From the NCBI GenBank assembly GCA_019009955.1, contig CM032228.1:71726001-71790000 (forward strand): a DNA stretch of 64,000 bases. The letters run 5' to 3'. The translations under genes were made by a program, and so were the position numbers. Shown here in pieces: positions 1 to 12,700 of this stretch; position 1 is the first letter of the stretch; the number at the start of each line of letters is the position of its first letter. The notes under the pieces were generated by a model, which searched no databases, had not been told where the DNA came from, and was given only the letters and a program-made list of their open reading frames with translations. This stretch comes from Riptortus pedestris. Lineage: Eukaryota; Arthropoda; Insecta; Hemiptera; Alydidae.

Positions 1-130
1 ACTGACTCAGATGGAAATTGTTAATAAAGAAATACAGATTTTGTTCCGGTGCTGACAGAGGAATGAAATTAATTCCCAAAACTAGTACTGAAAACTAAAA
101 AAAAATTAAGGATCTGATAAAGAGAATTAC

Positions 131-343
131 ATTTTCTTTCCAAGACTCAACGAGTTTTTCTCTGTATTGTGAAACAAAAGGCCCCATATAAGACACGAAA
201 GCTGTTCCAAGGAGACAGTCTCCTGGAAGTTGATCAAAGAGTATATCCAAAGATGAGACAGTACTTTCCCATCTATGTCTCTCTCCCATTAAATTTTCAA
301 CCAATTTTCTTGAACGATCAAGTTTAGTCTGCAGCTCTTCAGC
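131..343 (-). CDS. DNAH2: Dynein exon 38: strut and AAA5 entry
   Basis: 213 nt, phase 0 at both ends. Encodes [20 protein letters not shown] and [20 protein letters not shown], then [20 protein letters not shown]. LxxEKxRWxxxxxxLxxxxxxLxGDxLLxxxFxSYxGxF is the strut leading into AAA5. The next exon is not within bases 1-130. Confidence 0.97.
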
Positions 344-583
344 CTGTAATAGAAATATGCCGTTAAAAGCGAGATCATAGAAACAAAAATGTCTCCAGCC
401 TTATAGAGAACATAAAATACAAGATTATCAATGAGTATACAAGATCATGAATGAGTATGTGTTTGCCTGGTGAGATTACTTGATTAGGGGGGAAAAAGAG
501 ATTTTGATTTTTCAACTAGGATTGAGGATTTAATTAGAAGTCAAAATGATATATTCACCAATATCTACTCTAACACTTGCCCT

Positions 584-624
<41 letters not shown>

Positions 625-3600
625 TTTAGAATAAAATTTTCAGCCCTAAAATGTTTTTTAAATTAATAAATTTTGATTTTATACTTTCAAATACCAACTA
701 GAATTATATATAAGCTTATATAAATGCAAAAGAAAAGTAGGATGTACGGGAATCATGAATGAAATTTACAGAAAAAACTTTTCATTTAACACGATTTGAT
801 TATAAGAAATTAGCTTTATTTGAAATTCATAAATGTAAAAATGCACCTTAATTCTCAGTTGTTCTTTTTCATTAAGTTTTTCATTATATGCTTTCCTCAG
901 ATCTTCAATAACTCGCATAAGCTTATTTAAATGTGCTCGTGCTTCAGCCAATGCATTTTGCTTTTGTTTAAGTGAAGACATTGCTTCATCCACTTTTGCT
1001 TTCTTTGGAGCAACAATACTGGAAAAAAAAACAACAATTAACATTAGTTTTCTGTTGAATAGTATTAGGCTAAAGAATGACACATCTAATTACTTAATAT
1101 TACTGTGAGGTGAGAGGTGAAATTAATATATTCCAGTGAATAGTGAATAAATATAAATATATATACACACACATTATTGAAAAGGGAGAAGGCCATTCAC
1201 ATATGACCAATGTGTTTATTTTATAGAGCTCTAAGGTGGCTTTTTAGTAGCTTATAATTAGTATTAGAAGATACTATCACATTGCAGTACCTCCTGGCAA
1301 GGAGGTTTATTTATTATAAGAGGTTTATTATTTATTGTTGTATATTCTGAGTTTTATTTTCGTTTTATGAATACATATTTTTAAGTACTAACTAAGCTTG
1401 TATGACTTCTTTAATGTTATTTTTTTTAATAGTTTGTTTTTGCCAGCACGGCACTGATGATGGGACGAATGCTTTGAAAGTCATCTGTCGCTTAGAATAA
1501 ATATTTAAGAAGGAACAAGGCTTCCTTTTCAATTGATTCTTACATGTGAACTGACTAACTGTTATTAGTAATTATAAGAATACCTAATAATCAATTCCAA
1601 TTTTGGTTTTTATTTTTTCTTGAGCAGTAACAAATTAGAAAAGAAAACAAAAAAAAACTATCCTATGGTTTAATCTATTCTGGAGGGAACTGTTTAGGGA
1701 AAAAACACTTTAAACAAGATCTTACCGATAAATTTTACCATATTTCTCAATGGCAATAACCCACATTGAAAGGGATTTGGCTGCTGTTGAAACAATACCA
1801 ACTTTTTCAGGCTCGAATTCAGGATTCCGCACGTAAGTGCCAATTCTTCTGAGAACTCTGTCAGGAATGTGATCCTTATCAAAATCTTTCAACTAAAAAC
1901 AAGAACAGCAATGAAGTATGAAATGGTCATTTAATTATTCAAGGACTGTAAATTTCTAAAAATTAGTTATTCAATACAAAAAATTAATTAAATTATAACT
2001 CTTAACTAATAAATAAATTAATTAAATAGTAGAATCAATTACTTAACATTACACATAATGCAGCCTCAAAAATAGAATTACACATAATACGTCTTCGGAA
2101 ACTTGAATTGCCTGTATTTTGTGTAACAAACATGGATATTGTCAATATATTTAAGAAACAGAGTAAATTTTTTATGGAAAAAAAAGGGCCAAGTACTGAA
2201 GACAATTTAAGGTTAAATGGTATAGTACATATAGTTTGATAAAAGATAATATCTCATAATAACACACGTATTTGGAATTTTGGAACCATCCCTGTAAACC
2301 CCCCCCCCTATTCCTGGTCCGATTTCTGCCAAGCACAAATATAATCTTTAGTGTTGACTGAAACAGTTAAATGTCGAGTAAGGTATAGATCAAGTAAACA
2401 TTTTAGAAGGATTAGATTAGATTTTATTTTATTGAGAATATTACATCCTGCATTTAAATGCATTTGGTAATGTGTGATATATACAATACAATAGTTCCTC
2501 CATCACTCTTGACAGTAGCCACACCACTTCACCACAATGAGAGGAACATCCTCTCCCTGCCTGGCAAAGAAGTCAAGAGCTAAGGAGGAATGGCACTTGA
2601 GAAGAAATTAGCCACTGCTATCACTTCACTTTACACTTATAGGAGATCTCTGGGCCATTGTCTCTTGAGGCGCCGTGGAGGGGAATAAGGATGAGTGGTA
2701 CTGGAAAGGGCTAGGACTTCTGGATTAGGATGATTGGATAGCCTGCTGTGGAATTTTTTGAATCTTAAGGGAATTAGGTCCTTTATAAATTGGATATTAA
2801 GATCTTTATGGAGGGTGTGGTTTGTAACATAATATGGAGCATCTACTATGGTGCGCAGGACTTTGGATTGGAAGGTCTGGATGCGTCTGATGTTCGAAGG
2901 TTTTGCTGTACCCCACACTTCTATTCCATATGTCCATATCGGTTTTAGTAGTAGCTTGTATATTGTTAGTTTGTTTTCAGTAGACAAGTGAAATTTTCTA
3001 TTTAGCAGTCCGTAAAGTTGTCCAAATTGTCTGTTTAGTTTCTGTCTTTTAATTATTGTGTGAGATTTCCAAGTAAGTCTGGTGTTCAAAAGTAGTCCAA
3101 GGTAGCGTACACAATCTGCTGGTGGTATAGGAATATTTTAGAAGTGAACAGGAGAACAGGAACTTTGCCAGAGGGAAAAGGTGATATGGTGCGATTTCCT
3201 TTCGTTGATCTGTATGCGCAAGCATTACACCATTTTTCGATCTTGGTTAGGTGGAATTGGGGATTCTTCGAAGCAGAAATAGGATCGGGATCGGATGATA
3301 GGATTGTTGTGTCATCTGCATAGGTAGTTAGGAGTGTTGATGTAGGTATGTCTGATGTGTATATGAGATACAGTAGTGGTCCCAGGCCACTGCCCTGGGG
3401 AACTCCTGCATCCACAGGATAGTAGTCTGAATATTCATTTCCTTGACAGACTCGAAAAAATCTGTTAGAAAGATATGATTTAAATTTTAGAAGGAAGAAC
3501 ATAAAATCTTAAATGATGATGTCTTCGCTCAACGAATTTGTAACTATCTCACATAATAAACGCCTCATAAAAACAATATTTGGTATTTAACCTTGGAATG

Positions 3601-5571
3601 GAGTGGTTCATGATATAAAAGCTTACTGTTAATATGACATAAGCAGGAGTGGGGGTTACTGAAAGCCAAAACTAAAAAATCCAAATATCTTGGTTAATAC
3701 TCATGTTAGAGAAAATATGTATATAAGAACATTTATAGGCAATAACAATGCTATAAATTTACAATTAGATTGGTTTTATACAATTTTTTGATCCGATGTA
3801 AAATAACTGTGATATTTCGAATTTTCAAAATTCCTCCTCTAAACCCAAATCAGATTTCAGCCATTAACTAACTTGATCTTTAGTTTTGAAAAAAAAAAAT
3901 CTCATATATCAAGTTCGGTAGAGATAAAACAAAAATTGAGACCGCTAGAGTGGTAACAGACAAATATATGTATACATAAATATAATTTTGAACGGACATC
4001 ATTTCTGTTATCTACTCGGTAGGATCGATGGACATTTGAGGAAATGTTTTGAAAATCACGTCATGAGTACAACCTCAACAGCTGATTTCCCTTAAGGAAA
4101 ATCTGCTATAATGCCAAAACTATTAGGCAGTGGTAAAACAACTCTAACTTCCATTCTACTACTAAGCATACAACCTTTTGAGCCAATCTTGCTCTTGAGG
4201 GTATTATTATGTTTATTTAATGAATTCCAAGGTTAAATTAAATTTCCTGTAATCCAAACTAAAAAAAAAACTAAATCTGTTATAAATATAGGAATGAATA
4301 GCTTACAAAAATATTCTTACATGATTCAAAAAGTTAACATCGCCCAATTGTCTCTTTGCTTCAGCCCAAGAAGTTTCCACTTGCAATAATACCATGACAG
4401 CTTCCATCACCATTTCTACTTTTTGTGGTGGTCGGCCGTAAGACTTAATTTCTGTTAAATCTTTTTTGTTTAAAGCTTCTAAAGCCTGAAAGGAACAAAA
4501 CATAAATAAATAAACTAAACCAGCATTTCACTAATAATGAAAGTTTTTTTTTTGGAGATTTTGGTGTCAAAAGCTTTAGAGAACCAAAATATATTTTATC
4601 CATTTCCAGCTTCAACAAGATGAAAGTGTAGAGACATGCACTTGACTATGCAATTTTCAAGAGATTACATCTGCCTGATCTTCCAGTGAAGCCTTGTTAC
4701 TATAAAGATGCATACCAAAGTTGTCCAAAACAGTTAGCACCAAAATGAACTCCTTTATTTTGACTGAATCCTTCATTAGGCAATCGTCACTCAACAAAAT
4801 CAGTAATATTAAAATCATTCACCTTTAAGTATTTTAAGATAGTTTAGAGAGTAGAAAATACCATTTTCAAACTGATTGAATAAAAGCATTCTGCCCAAAT
4901 TACTTAATTATTCCTGAGAATGGTTCTTCCATATGGATATTGAACAATTATTATATCAATAATAGTTATTAAAATTAAAAAAAAATTGTTTAAAAATGGA
5001 AACCCAGAAAATTACATATTTTTTGTAATATATAACATTATAAGGGCTGTCAAACAAATTAAAAAAAAGAATGAAGAAAATTATAGTTATTAATATTCAT
5101 TATTATTTACAATAACTGGTATAGTTTTAACAAGAAATTAATATTTTTGAAGAGTACTAAAAGAGTTTTTCATTGAATAATTACATTATAATATTCAATT
5201 GAAGATGCGATATAGTTGACACAAATACATCGGTAATAAATCAAAAGACTGTTAAGTGATAGATGATAAGTCTTGTGATGACTGTTAAGTCAGGCTCCAA
5301 ATAGTTTAACCTTGTGGGATTTGGTAGATTGATGTTACCTATGTTGTACTATATCTTCAAGAACATTAATGCTAAATGATGCCAACAGTTGCTAACACCA
5401 ACTGCAAAGGTAAATATCCACCATGTCTTAAGATTTTTCAAAATATTCATTTTTATATCCTGGTATGAAGTAAATGAATTATTGTAATAAAAAAAAATTG
5501 GTTTTCATATTTCAATGAATTTATCTACTTGACTTTCCCTGAACCCATTGTGACAAATTTTGGCATGACAC

Positions 5572-5604
<33 letters not shown>

Positions 5605-6067
5605 TGTGTGTATAGCATAATTCAAAAAGAGCTAGCCTTAGAATGCTGTAATTCATATTTTGAATTGTTGTGACATCTAGTAATGAACCTGCCCTTTTGT
5701 TTGAAATTCATATTGGGGGAGGAGAAGTTTAAAGGGAGATGAAAATAACAAATTTTGAAGTTCTCTGTACTTTGAGAGATAAAACAAAATTTGAAATGGC
5801 CCTTTTTTTATCATTTTTGCTCAGATGCATTGAACAGAGCTATCCTACATGACTTTCGAAAGAAATAATTTTAAAGTGCACCAAAAACTGTAGTTTATTT
5901 AATTTTATTGGAGTAAAAGAAAGTTGTGTAGTATCCACCTCAAATTTTTAGCAGATTTCCCTTAAGGGAAATCAGCTATTGAGGTCGTACTCATGATGCG
6001 AGTTTCGAAAAATTTCTTCAAATGTCCATCGATCCTACCCAGGAGATGACGAAAATGAGGTCCGTTC

Positions 6068-6131
<64 letters not shown>

Positions 6132-9003
6132 CTGTTAACGCTCTAGCGGTCGCAATTTTTGTTTGATCTTTACCAAACTCGGAATTTAATCGTTTTATGT
6201 AAAAAGGAAGATCAAGTTCGTTAATGGCTGAAATCAGATTAGTGGGAGAGGGGGTTCAGAGGGGGGGATTTTTGAAAATTCAAAATATCTCCGTTATTAT
6301 GCGTCGGATCGAAAAATTGTATAGAATAAATCTTACTGTAAATTAAATTTACTATAAATATTGTTCTATACATTTATTCTGTATCTTGAATATTAACCGA
6401 GATATTTGCATTTGTATTCTGCGTGTGGTCACCAGTAGGCTATGTTCGGACTTTCCGCCGAGAGCTCTGGCGGCCGTTTCCATAACTATCGTCCCTCGTG
6501 AATAGGTTCAGAGGTTAGGTTAACTGTTTTTTAGGGCTAGAAACTACTGGGTTATTACGCCGTAAATAATGTTTTAGGTTTAGAGGTTTCTTACTACTAC
6601 AATTGTTATTAGGCAGATTTCCCTATTGTAAAACTTCACGTTGGAAATCTGCTTAGTTTACGCAGCCCCTGCATGACGGACTTTTTCTTTTTCACATTTC
6701 AAATCATGTTAAGACTATTGATGAAATTTTTTAGTTTCTTCATGTTTCTGTATGCCAATCAGTTTGTGCAATTTTAATGATATTCTTTGTTAGTGTAACA
6801 ACTTTCCCCAAGGTACAGGCTACCAGAAACTTCCATCAGGTTGGTGACATGATAAGTCATAACAATTAAGATAGTGGCAATATTTATGTGGGAAAAAATG
6901 AGGTTTACAGTTATCGCATTAAATATCAGATTAAATATAATGTAATCATGATAATAATTTTTAATATTCTTAAATAAACACTTTTAATGACTATAATTTT
7001 TGCAATATATTTTGACAGTTTTAAATTCTCAAGATTTATACTGTGGAAAAATATCTACGAGAGGTTTTTGATGGTGGTGTTTTTATTTTATTACACCCAA
7101 GTAGTTAATTATAGCACTCTCCTTAATTTGGGGTTTCAATAAAAATCAGATTACCTTCATAGCTGCTTCAAGTGCAGGCATAGCTTCTTTGAGATCTGCC
7201 AGAGCAATATCAGCCAATTGCTGACACTCTTGCTCTTCTTCTTCAATTACAGCACTCTTTGCAGCAACTGCTTTATGTTGTTCATCAACTTCGACTTGTT
7301 GCTTCTGAAGCGCTTCCATAAATTTTTCACATTCTTCATTCTTTTGACCAACTAAAAGAATAAATTTTTTAAGTAGATTACATTTTGTTTATACTCTACA
7401 CCATAGTTTAGCTTAGACTAAATTAAACTGAGATTACTTTGATGTCTATGGAAATTAACATCACAAATATATTTCAAAGCATGCTGGGGAAAGAGAATCA
7501 GTTAAGAGGGTCATTCTGTTTATGAGAATAATCTTAAGTTGCATTATTTATGACATGTCTAATAAATGATAGGACTAGAGCTATTATCTTTAAGAGGTCT
7601 TTTTCAGGGTACCAATCTTGTCAATAAAAGCATTATGGAGATATGAAGTTTATAAAAATCTAAATTAATTAGAAAGAGTTTAACAAGAGGTATTTCTTTA
7701 CTAATTTAAAAGGAAGTAAAGATTTCAGTAATAATATCTAATTATTCAAGAAACGATCTCACATATTGAAAAGTCCAAATTATTTGAAAATTGCTAGTTT
7801 TTATTACATTTAGGGATTATTTTATCAGAAAATGAAAGCAGTTCTATAAGAGTCTAAATAAAGGCTCGAGCATTAGTTCTTAGAGGTATAAGAGGCCCAA
7901 AATGACTAATGAGGGACCAAATGAGAATAATGACTTAGGACTAAGCAGATTCCCCCTGCGAAATTTTTCAAAAATCGTGTCATGAGTACGTCCTCAATAG
8001 CTGATATCCCTCAAGGGAAATCTGCTAAAATCTGATGAGTAGAAGTGTAATGAAGGCTGAAAACATAAGTTCTTATAAATAGCTAAATATTTGAGTTATG
8101 AAAAAATGTATGGAACAACAATTGTAGAGCATCAATAGTTTAACAAGATTGGTTATATAACATTTTTTGACTGATACGTAATAACAGAGATATTTTGAAT
8201 CCTCCTTCCACCAGTCTGATATCAGACATTAACAAATAGATCTTTAATGTTTAATGAAGTAATGAAATGTTGAATATGGTATAGATCAAACAAACATCTT
8301 CGACTCAGTAATTGAGATATTTTGAATTTTCAATCCCCTCATCTCTAAACCCCCCTCCCTCTTCCCAGACCAATTACAGAAGTAAACAATCTTTACTTTT
8401 TATATGAAATGTTTATGTATCGAGTTTGCTAGCAATCAAAGAAAATTTGCAACTGCTAGAGTGGTAACAGAGAAGTATGTATGTATGGATATATGTATAT
8501 AACTCTGTTAATTAAGGTTGTCCCCAAGAAAAATTCTTCAAATATCCACCTAGTAGATGCCAGAAATGAAAATTCCTTTGTTTATGTTAATTAATAACTG
8601 TACCTTGCACAGTAGCTGCTTCTAATTCAAGTGCCAACCCCTCAACAGTTTCTCGAGTTTCAATAAGCTTTGAAAGACCATTTCTTAATTTGTTGGCTTG
8701 AGAAGCTGCTTCTTCACGCTTACTTTGCAAATTTCTAAAGACATAAAATACGGGATAAACGTTAAGTCATTAGAAAAAATATAGAAAAAGAAAAAACTTT
8801 ACTGAGGAATAAAAGTTTGGGCTGACCGAATATAATACTATAGTGGCTTTGCGCAAGGTAAGGGTTAAAAATAATTGTAATAGTCTTTATACTTTATAAT
8901 AGCATAAATTCAGAATATAAAATGTTAATATAAGGTTTAATAATATGATTCTACTAAAATAAAATAATTGATATACATATAATCATAATAAAGTGTATTT
9001 TAT

Positions 9004-9035
<32 letters not shown>

Positions 9036-9646
9036 ACACACACAATAATGAAAATTAGAAATTATCATAACATTATCAGTATACGTAGGTTATAGTAAAA
9101 TATCAAAATTCAAGTTTAGTGACCATATAGAAATGTCGTTTTCATCAAAATATACTACACAACTATGGTTTTTTCTATTATTTAGAAATAAAAAAAAAGT
9201 CTGTCACACAGGGGCTATGTATACTAAGCAGATTCCCCTTGTAAAGTTCAACAATAGATGGACACTTGAAAACAATATTGTGTATTTAAGCTTTGAATAA
9301 AGTGGTTTATTACTATACAGAGTATTGTTTATGTGACATGCGTAGAAGTGGGGGTTTGCTGAAGGCTGAAAACTAAAAAATGCAAATATCTCGGTCAATA
9401 TCCAAAAGAGAGAATAAATGTATATAATAATATTTACAGTACATTTAATTTGCAATAAGATTGGTTCTATACAATTTTTCGATCCGATATATAGTAATGG
9501 AAATATTTAGAATTTTCGAAAATCCCCCCTTTCCACTGGTCCAATTTCAGCCATTAATGAACTTGATCTTTCTTTTTACATAAAATGATTAAATATCGAG
9601 CTTGGTAACAATCGAACAAAAATTGCGACCCGCTAGAGCATTAACA

Positions 9647-9728
<82 letters not shown>

Positions 9729-12700
9729 GCCCGTTCAAAATTATATATATAATTTTGAACTGGCCTCAGTTTCACAACCTCTCCTGGGTAGGATCTATGG
9801 ACATTTGATGACATTTTTTGAAAATCACATCAAGAGTATGAACTCAATAGTTGATTTTCCTTAAGGGAAATCTACTTAAACTATTGTAATTATATTAATG
9901 TTACATAACATTACTAGGAAGGGAGTGATTAAGTTTTGTGATATGGATTTCTTCACAAGTTAGTATTGAGTAATTGAGGCAAAATAAAAAACCAAATTAA
10001 TTTTGAATTAGAATTAATAAACAAATTTCTCATAATTTGTATATAGCTAATGAGGATAATAAAACTTTCTCTATAATTTCTAAAGCACTATTTTTAAGAA
10101 AAGGTTCAAATATAACAGGTCTACTACAACAACAATATAGTATTAATCAAATAAACAATTTTAAAATATATCATTTCTTCATAAATGGAAGAGAAATTAT
10201 GTCTACTTATATTTGCATATTATAATATAGAAATAAATTACTTCCATAAAGCAGTTCAGCTTACTCTTTGTATGTTGCAACTAATTCCAAGAAATTGCTA
10301 GGGGTGACATAATTTTGCCTTTTTATTTCTTCTAACATTTTTTTAGACATTTTTGCCACTGAGTCATGGATGACTGCACAGACACTTGCAACAGCTCTTC
10401 TAAGTTTTCCCTAAATTAAATAAAAGAGCATGTTGTGAATTATTAAAAATAACTTAAAATTTAAAATGTGAAAGATTCCTGACAAAACATATATTGTTTA
10501 CATATAAGATAATATTCCCTGTCATTACATTGTGGCATCACAAACCAAAGATAATTTATTCACATTGCTGAGTTGGCACTGGAGAACAGATAGAAGCCAG
10601 ATTTCAAAGCCATGCATCAAAGTTCAAACTTGGCACCTTCAATATGGAAGTATAATGATTCACCCACGACACCACCATGAACTATTTTTCTTTGGGTGGG
10701 GGGGGGGATTGCCACTTTCTATTTCTTCTTTAAAGCTAAAATATTTACTATATATTTAGGGGTATATATATATTTAATTATTTTTCTCGATTCTTTAAGT
10801 TTTCAAAGTTATAAAGTTTCTTTTGTCACACACTCTTTAAAGAAGTCATCCATAAATAGTCCAAATCAAAATTTCTGTCAAAAGTCTTTATAAAAATTAT
10901 TTTAATCTTACTTTCTTTCTTCTTGTGGTTATCATGTGCATTTTTTGTAGATTTTTTTCCTATGAAAAACTTTCGAAATATATCTGTTAATTCTTTCAAT
11001 TGATTGGGGCTAGTCCTTTCTAAATTGGTCAGAATTCTATTATAGTCCAAGTTTCATTTGAAACTAAGAGGATGAAAAGAACAAAAATTAACAAGACTCC
11101 AGAGAAAGTGTTATTTTGTGTTCATTTAAATTCTACATTAAGGCTCCTTATTTCAATCTCTAGAAAAGTTATTTTATTATCATTGGCTATTTTTTGGGAA
11201 AATTGAAGATTACAATTTTATTAAACAACTCAAAAGATTTTTGGAAGATATTTTGATGATTTGAAATTAGCAGATCATCAACACATCTACATAAGAGCTT
11301 TATGTGAATTTGTAATTCACTCAATTTTTTCTGATATTACTAACCCAGTGATAGATGTTTGATTTCTCATTTGCAGACCATAATTTAGTTTAAAAATCCT
11401 AACATTACAATGAAAAACCTACTGTTTGTACATAGCTTTGTCCTTTCAAAGAGAATATCATCTTTATTCCATATTTTGGCATTGCATTTTATTTTTTCCA
11501 ATTATTGTTAATAAACGCTGTAGCTAAATCTACTGGTACATTTGGAATAATGTTAAACACATCTATTGAGATTAAAAAATAACCTAGTAAAATGGTAAAT
11601 AACATTAAAACATTAAGTTGCAGTGATAGGTAATATACTTACTCCCTTTATTACTTTTTTATGAATTTTATCTATGAACATTACTAATTTATTGGTTGGA
11701 TCATACATAAGCAATTTCTTTAAAGGAAGATAATCAAAAATGCTGTTAATTTTATTTAAATATGTATCACTAAAATGAAAGTCTTATTAGTTTTATCCAC
11801 TTTAATAATTCAGTATGATAGGTTCTGTAGTTATTTTATATTCCAAAAAACATCAGTTCTTGGAATTAGTGAATGGCTTACAATGAAAACAGTTATTTTT
11901 CATATTAAAATCTATAAAATAAATTATGAATTATTACCTGTCTAGGAACACCAGCATCTTCTGGTTTTTCAACCTAAAAAAATCATAGTTAACAAATAGT
12001 TTTTTGCCTTGGATTCAGCAATATATTTTAGTTTTGCAAGTTATAAACAAGGATCTACTCTTTTATATTTACATCAAAGCTCATTATAAATAAAATTAAA
12101 GTTTGGATATTACAGTTAAATCAAATCCAAACAAAATTGAAATTGTTCTAAAATATTATTTACTATTCCTGATATTACTGGAACTGTTTTCAAGTGGTCA
12201 TTTTTTGACTACATTTTCAGACTAAAGTTGGATCATGCTGTTTAACTAATGTTTGAAGAGAAGGAAAAGATACTTCTTTCAGGTGGCAACCAACCCCCAG
12301 TTGAGAGCACCATACTCAAACCTCATGCTAATTTTGTCTAGTTTAGCAATATTTTATGAAGGTATTAGCCCATACCATGCCTTCTATGAAAAGTGAAAAT
12401 TGTTGATCCATGTTTCAAACTGCCGTCAATAAAGTGCAGTTATTTCTACAACTGCAGTTAAAGGTCATGCAAATATATTAATTCCCCACTCAAATTTTTC
12501 TAAACAGAACAATAAAGCTCCTGTTTAGTTACTTCAGGATCGTTAAGCAAATCATAGGTGATTGCATTGGTAGTTAATTTCTTCTGAGTTTGTGTCATCT
12601 CTTACTCCATCAACTTTTTTTTTTTTGACAACTCCCATTTCCTTTCATTAAAGATCATCTTCCTAATTTAAATGCCCGGAAGGTAGTTTTTGATCAGTTT

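Noticed and set aside
3086..3089. Two independent genes in the Jockey-like region
   Set aside because: The two ORFs are consecutive parts of one reverse transcriptase separated by a frameshift, not separate proteins.
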